A stretch of DNA of 64,000 nucleotides from Myxococcus xanthus. GTDB lineage: Bacteria > Myxococcota > Myxococcia > Myxococcales > Myxococcaceae. A program made the translations under genes and the position numbers. The notes below the pieces were generated by a model. It was given only the letters and a program-made list of their open reading frames with translations, was not told the DNA's origin and made no database searches. The stretch lies in the NCBI RefSeq assembly GCF_006402735.1, contig NZ_CP017174.1:561001-625000 (forward strand). Direction: 5' to 3'. Positions 60,825 to 64,000 of this stretch are shown here, in pieces; position 1 is the stretch's first letter, and the number at the start of each line of letters is the position of its first letter.

Positions 60825-61997
60825 ATGACGCTGTCTCGCAGGAGTGTGATTCAGGGAGTGGCCGCGGCCGGCTCGCTCTGGGCCATGGGGTGCGCCACCA
60901 CGGGCACGTCCGGCACCGCGTCTTCCACCCAGGGGCAGGGGGAGCAGTCCTCCGCGCCCGCCGCGCCGCTGCGCATCCTCATCCTGGGCGGCACCGCGTT
61001 CCTGGGCCCGGCGCTGGTGGAGTTCGCGCGCTCGCGCGGCCACACCGTCACGCTCTTCAACCGGGGGAAGACGAAACCGGGTCTCTTCCCGGACGTGGAG
61101 AAGCTGACGGGCGACCGCGACCCGAACAAGGGCGAGGGCCTGAAGGCGCTGGAGGGCCGCAAGTGGGACGCGGTGGTGGACACCTCCGGCTACGTGCCGC
61201 GCATCGTGCGCGCCTCCGCGGAGCTGCTGGCGCCCCACGTCCAGCACTACACCTTCGTGTCCTCCATCTCCGTCTACAAGGAGCTGTCGCGGCAGGGGCT
61301 CGACGAGACGGCCGCCGTCGCCACGGTGGAGGACACGGCGACCGAAGATGTGGAGAAGCACTACGGCGCGCTGAAGGCGCTGTGCGAGCAGGCCGCCGAG
61401 GCCGCCCTGCCGGGGCGTGTCTTCAACGTGCGGCCGGGCCTCATCGTCGGGCCGGATGACCCGTCCGACCGTTTCACCTACTGGCCCCTGCGCGTGGCCC
61501 GCGGTGGTGAGGTCCTGGCGCCCGGTGACGGCGTGGACCCGCTGCAGTTCATCGACGCGCGGGACCTGGCGGCGTTCATCATCCGCTCCGTGGAGGCCCG
61601 CACCACCGGCATCTTCAACGCCACCGGCCCCAGCCAGGACCTGCTGATGCGGGACTTCCTGGAGGCGAACAAGACGGCCCTGGGCAGCGACGCGCGGTTC
61701 ACGTGGGTGGACACCGACTTCCTCACGAAGCACAAGGTGGAGGCGTGGTCGGACATGCCCGCCTGGGTGCCGCGCAACGGTGAAGAGGGCGGCATCGGCA
61801 AGGTGAGCATCGCCAAGGCGCTGGCGGCGGGCATCACGTTCCGCCCTGCCGCGGAGACGATTCGCGAAACGCTGGCCTGGTTCAAGGCGCTGCCTCCCGA
61901 GCGTCAAGCGAAGCCGCGCTCCGGCTTGTCCGCCGAGCGCGAGAAGGAAGTGCTGGCCGCGTGGCACCAGGCGCGCGGCACCGCCAACGCGGGCTGA
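60825..61997 (+). CDS. Exported NAD-dependent epimerase/dehydratase (Tat-type signal)
   Basis: A 390-residue short-chain dehydrogenase of the extended type. The N-terminus SRRSVIQGVAAAGSLWAMGC has a twin-arginine motif and a lipobox-like Cys, so it may leave the cytoplasm folded with its cofactor. The Rossmann loop is ILILGGTAFLGPALVEFA. VVDTSGYVPR, then HYTFVSSISVYKELSR, then the YGALKALCE region (Y-x-x-x-K) mark the active site. Similar proteins are labelled NAD-dependent epimerase/dehydratase of unknown substrate. A good ribosome site AGGAGGAAT precedes ATG 60825. It appears intact. Confidence 0.85.
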   Translation: MTLSRRSVIQGVAAAGSLWAMGCATTGTSGTASSTQGQGEQSSAPAAPLRILILGGTAFLGPALVEFARSRGHTVTLFNRGKTKPGLFPDVEKLTGDRDPNKGEGLKALEGRKWDAVVDTSGYVPRIVRASAELLAPHVQHYTFVSSISVYKELSRQGLDETAAVATVEDTATEDVEKHYGALKALCEQAAEAALPGRVFNVRPGLIVGPDDPSDRFTYWPLRVARGGEVLAPGDGVDPLQFIDARDLAAFIIRSVEARTTGIFNATGPSQDLLMRDFLEANKTALGSDARFTWVDTDFLTKHKVEAWSDMPAWVPRNGEEGGIGKVSIAKALAAGITFRPAAETIRETLAWFKALPPERQAKPRSGLSAEREKEVLAAWHQARGTANAG

Positions 61998-62100
61998 GCG
62001 AGCCTTCGAGCGCGGGGACGGGCGGCTGGGGGCAGGTGAAGCGCCTCCTCGCACTGCCCGTCCTTGCGTCTGTGGACGCGGGTTTGACAGGAAGGGTGGG

Positions 62101-62292
62101 GCAGCGCGGTTTGCTGCCTGGGGGAACAACTTCGGCGCGGTGGGCTTCCGCGAGTCCCCGCGCTACGGCGACGACGCCATGCTGTCCGGCTACCCGTACC
62201 ACTGCTTCGCCTCCGTGGATGCCGCCGGCAACGCGCTGTGGCTCACCCTTCACCGCGCCGTGACGGGCTCGGCGGCGCTGCTCGTGGAGTGA
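62101..62292 (+). pseudogene. C-terminal gene relic
   Basis: Reads AARFAAWGNNFGAVGFRESP then RYGDDAMLSGYPYHCFASVD and AAGNALWLTLHRAVTGSAAL and stop at 62292. The coding pattern fades upstream and no start is visible. Family not recognised. A hairpin follows. Confidence 0.35.
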
Positions 62293-62321
62293 ACACACGC
62301 GCCAGGTGCCCCGCAAAGCAA

Positions 62322-62356
62322 CGAGGGATGCCCCGATGGACTCGGAGCATCCCTCG
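62322..62356. terminator. Hairpin between the relic at 62292 and the next region
   Basis: CGAGGGATGC and GCATCCCTCG pair exactly around a 15-base loop that can pair further (CCGA with TCGG). It is followed by GATTTCGACC on the plus strand. Confidence 0.6.
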
Positions 62357-62543
62357 GATTTCGACCCATATATCGGGTTCGCCCTCCCCCTCTGGCGAGC
62401 GTGACCCCGGGTCCCCCTTCCACAGACTTTGCCGCCCCCGCGGCGCCGTCTTCCTACCCGCCCTTGGTGTGTGTCCGGAGGGCCTTGGACCCCTCCAGCG
62501 AAGCTGCGTGTGACACCTTCCCCCTACACCGCTTACGGCCCCT
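62357..62543. other. Intergenic stretch
   Basis: Between the hairpin and the minus-strand hypothetical gene. I see no feature. Confidence 0.4.
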
Positions 62544-62981
62544 TCAGGTGCGCTTGCCCGGTGCCCCCAGCACCGTCACTCGGGGGAGCCGAGGCCCCCC
62601 CTTCACCTGTCCTGCTGCGTCCCAGGGCACCGCGGGCCGTGAGAGGGCCCGCAGCCGTGCCTGCGTCTGAGCGCGTCCGAACGTCTGCGGGCGCATGGAC
62701 GCCACCCGCGTTACGTCCCTCGACTGGATTTGGATGGCTGCCGTCACGGCTGAATTCGCCAGGACCGCCAGCTGTGCCCGCTTCGCCCCCGCGAAGGTGG
62801 CCAGCTCCGGAATGACGATGCCCTCCAAAGCCCCCCCAGTGGCCTCGAGCCACTCCCCCCGGGAAAAGCGCCCCGGCCGTTGAGCCGTGGCCCTGCTTCC
62901 CTTGTCGCCGTGCGACACTGCACCGAGCCTCGTGTTTCCCCCAGATGCCCCCCGGCCCGGTCCATACGCGACGTGCGACAT
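62544..62981 (-). CDS. Hypothetical protein
   Basis: 145 codons with a host-like GC-rich third position. From ATG 62981 it reads MSHVAYGPGRGASGGNTRLG; the most protein-like part is RFSRGEWLEATGGALEGIVI and FAGAKRAQLAVLANSAVTAA. The end is basic. No family recognised. An antisense frame of 62 codons overlaps it and is less convincing. A longer start at 63029 is possible. Confidence 0.4.
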   Translation of the reverse strand: MSHVAYGPGRGASGGNTRLGAVSHGDKGSRATAQRPGRFSRGEWLEATGGALEGIVIPELATFAGAKRAQLAVLANSAVTAAIQIQSRDVTRVASMRPQTFGRAQTQARLRALSRPAVPWDAAGQVKGGPRLPRVTVLGAPGKRT

Positions 62982-63311
62982 GCGTCTTCCCCCCGTTCGG
63001 TCCGCCGAAGTGACTGGCGACAAGGGCATACTGGCTCAGACCCAGGACGGAGTTTTCCGCCTCCGCGCCAATTGCTTGCGCGAGCGCGCCAGCGTGTCTG
63101 GCGTGTTTCAGTGGGTGTTGGCGGGGTGGATTTTCCGCATCTTCTCAGAGACCTGGAAGGTGGCGGGTGGGACGTGGGGCGAGCAGGCGCTACGGGTAGG
63201 GCGAGGCGGGACTCGGAGATGTCAGCCTGACACGATAGGGGAGTGGCTCACACTGCGTCTCCAGGCTCCCTCCCTGGTGGGTGGTGTGGTGGGCGGGAGG
63301 GGACAGGGCAC
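62982..63311. other. Intergenic stretch, 330 bases, upstream of the topoisomerase gene
   Basis: Presumed promoter region of the topoisomerase gene. It contains the short dyad TGTCAGCCTGACA (63220-63232), a possible regulator site. I see no gene. Confidence 0.4.
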
Positions 63312-64000
63312 ATGAGGTGGGAAGAGATGGGCGAGACGCCCCGGGAGGACAGGCGCGGAGGCTGGGACGGTGGTGCGAAGGCGTCTCCAGGCCGCTCCTC
63401 CCTGCTGGCCGTGCTGGCGGAGAAGCCCTCCGTGGCGCGCGACATCGCGCGGGTGCTGGGGGCGAACGAACGCGGTGAGGGCTGGCTGCGCGGCAATGGC
63501 TATGTGGTGACGTGGGCCATTGGACATCTGGTGGGACTGGCGCAGCCCCATGAGATTCGCGCGGACTGGAAGAAGTGGAGCCGCGCGCTGCTGCCCATGC
63601 TCCCGGCGGACTGGCCGCTGGTCGTCTCCAAGGAGACGCGCAGCCAGTTCGAGGTGGTGAAGCAGGTGCTCAACGCGCCGGAGGTGTCCTCGGTGGTGTG
63701 CGCCACGGACGCGGGGCGCGAGGGCGAGCTCATCTTCCGGTACATCTACGACGCGGCGAAGTGCCGCAAGCCGGTCCAGCGGCTGTGGGTGTCGTCGCTG
63801 ACGGAGCGGGCCATCCAGGACGGGTTCCGCCGGCTCGCGGACGGCCGTGAATACGAAGCGCTGGCCGCCGCGGCCATGGGGCGCAGCCGGGCGGACTGGC
63901 TCGTGGGGATGAACCTGTCGCGCCTGTACACCCTGGCGCACGGGGGCCACGGAGAGATGCTGAGCGTGGGCCGGGTGCAGACGCCCACGCTGGCCATGGT
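63312..64000 (+). CDS. topB: DNA topoisomerase III (partial, runs off the right edge)
   Basis: About 229 codons of a type IA topoisomerase are visible. After a non-conserved N-terminal stretch of some 30 residues, the Toprim domain begins LLAVLAEKPSVARDIARVLG and has the acidic VVCATDAGREGELIFRYIYD, where Asp residues bind metal. Domain IV/II motifs follow (MGRSRADWLVGMNLSRLYTL and SVGRVQTPTLAM). The catalytic Tyr domain is beyond the window. The gene relaxes and decatenates DNA. The start may be ATG 63312 or the in-frame ATG at 63327. Confidence 0.88.
   Translation, partial: MRWEEMGETPREDRRGGWDGGAKASPGRSSLLAVLAEKPSVARDIARVLGANERGEGWLRGNGYVVTWAIGHLVGLAQPHEIRADWKKWSRALLPMLPADWPLVVSKETRSQFEVVKQVLNAPEVSSVVCATDAGREGELIFRYIYDAAKCRKPVQRLWVSSLTERAIQDGFRRLADGREYEALAAAAMGRSRADWLVGMNLSRLYTLAHGGHGEMLSVGRVQTPTLAM

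Noticed and set aside
62887-63315. Plus-strand frame ending in an ATGA overlap with the topoisomerase start
   Set aside because: The overlap looks like coupling, but codon use is weak, no domain is visible, and it overlaps a better minus-strand candidate.
1-64000. CRISPR array, tRNA, rRNA
   Set aside because: I saw no regularly spaced direct repeats and no tRNA or rRNA signature. Small RNAs cannot be excluded by eye.

Overview
The window is high-GC, densely coding DNA that reads as a chromosome segment of a myxobacterium of the Myxococcaceae (Myxococcus, Corallococcus or Pyxidicoccus type). The signs are a MYXO-CTERM sorting tail, an ADYC-domain lipoprotein, a Ser/Thr kinase fused to other signalling domains, many lipoproteins of unknown function and several mutually related defective transposons. 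I saw no rRNA, tRNA or CRISPR array.

Left part, about 1-31,490, is a decayed accessory region. It opens with three overlapping minus-strand nuclease-type genes that look phage-derived (DEDDh exonuclease, VRR-NUC, sce7726-like). It then holds at least four fragments of one IS91-family transposon plus a short fifth piece. Two fragments abut broken genes, a truncated hrpA RNA helicase and a truncated nmrA-like gene. Other remnants include half an LVIVD-repeat gene joined to half a DUF11 gene, a ceramidase-like gene cut at its 5' end and joined to the tail of a MYXO-CTERM protein, a WD40 gene with a nonsense codon and a frameshift, and an IS630 pseudogene. One intact IS3-family element (28743-30050) has imperfect terminal repeats and a 5-bp target duplication. 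Scattered among these are genes that look intact: a solitary MazF/PemK-like toxin, an ECF sigma factor followed by a one-pass membrane protein, a COQ4-like protein, a 971-residue triple-repeat lipoprotein, a lipid-anchored methyltransferase-like protein, an alcohol dehydrogenase, a Met-rich secreted protein and an HExxH lipoprotein.

Right part, about 31,498-64,000, is orderly and mostly intact. In order: a GNAT acetyltransferase downstream of a TPR-PEGA-TonB receptor; a Uma2 nuclease facing a 1528-residue helicase-nuclease; a HIT protein; two surface lipoproteins; a single-domain response regulator; a 1274-residue kinase/nSTAND/FGE-like fusion; an ADYC lipoprotein; an RND efflux adaptor and pump; a 4-alpha-glucanotransferase; an AMIN-like lipoprotein; a class I/II aminotransferase; an ATP/ADP-translocase-like carrier; a Tat-type epimerase/dehydratase; and the start of topoisomerase III.

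How parts work together: the adaptor (50482) and pump (51836) form one efflux unit. The ECF factor (9552) and the membrane protein overlapping it (10097) form a likely signal-response pair. The receptor and acetyltransferase are probably co-transcribed. The response regulator and the kinase fusion are neighbours but not obviously one operon. No single convincing new system stands out. The best candidates for follow-up are the kinase-nSTAND-FGE fusion with its ADYC neighbour, the large helicase-nuclease next to Uma2, the compact nuclease cassette at the left edge, and the spread of an already defective IS91 lineage.
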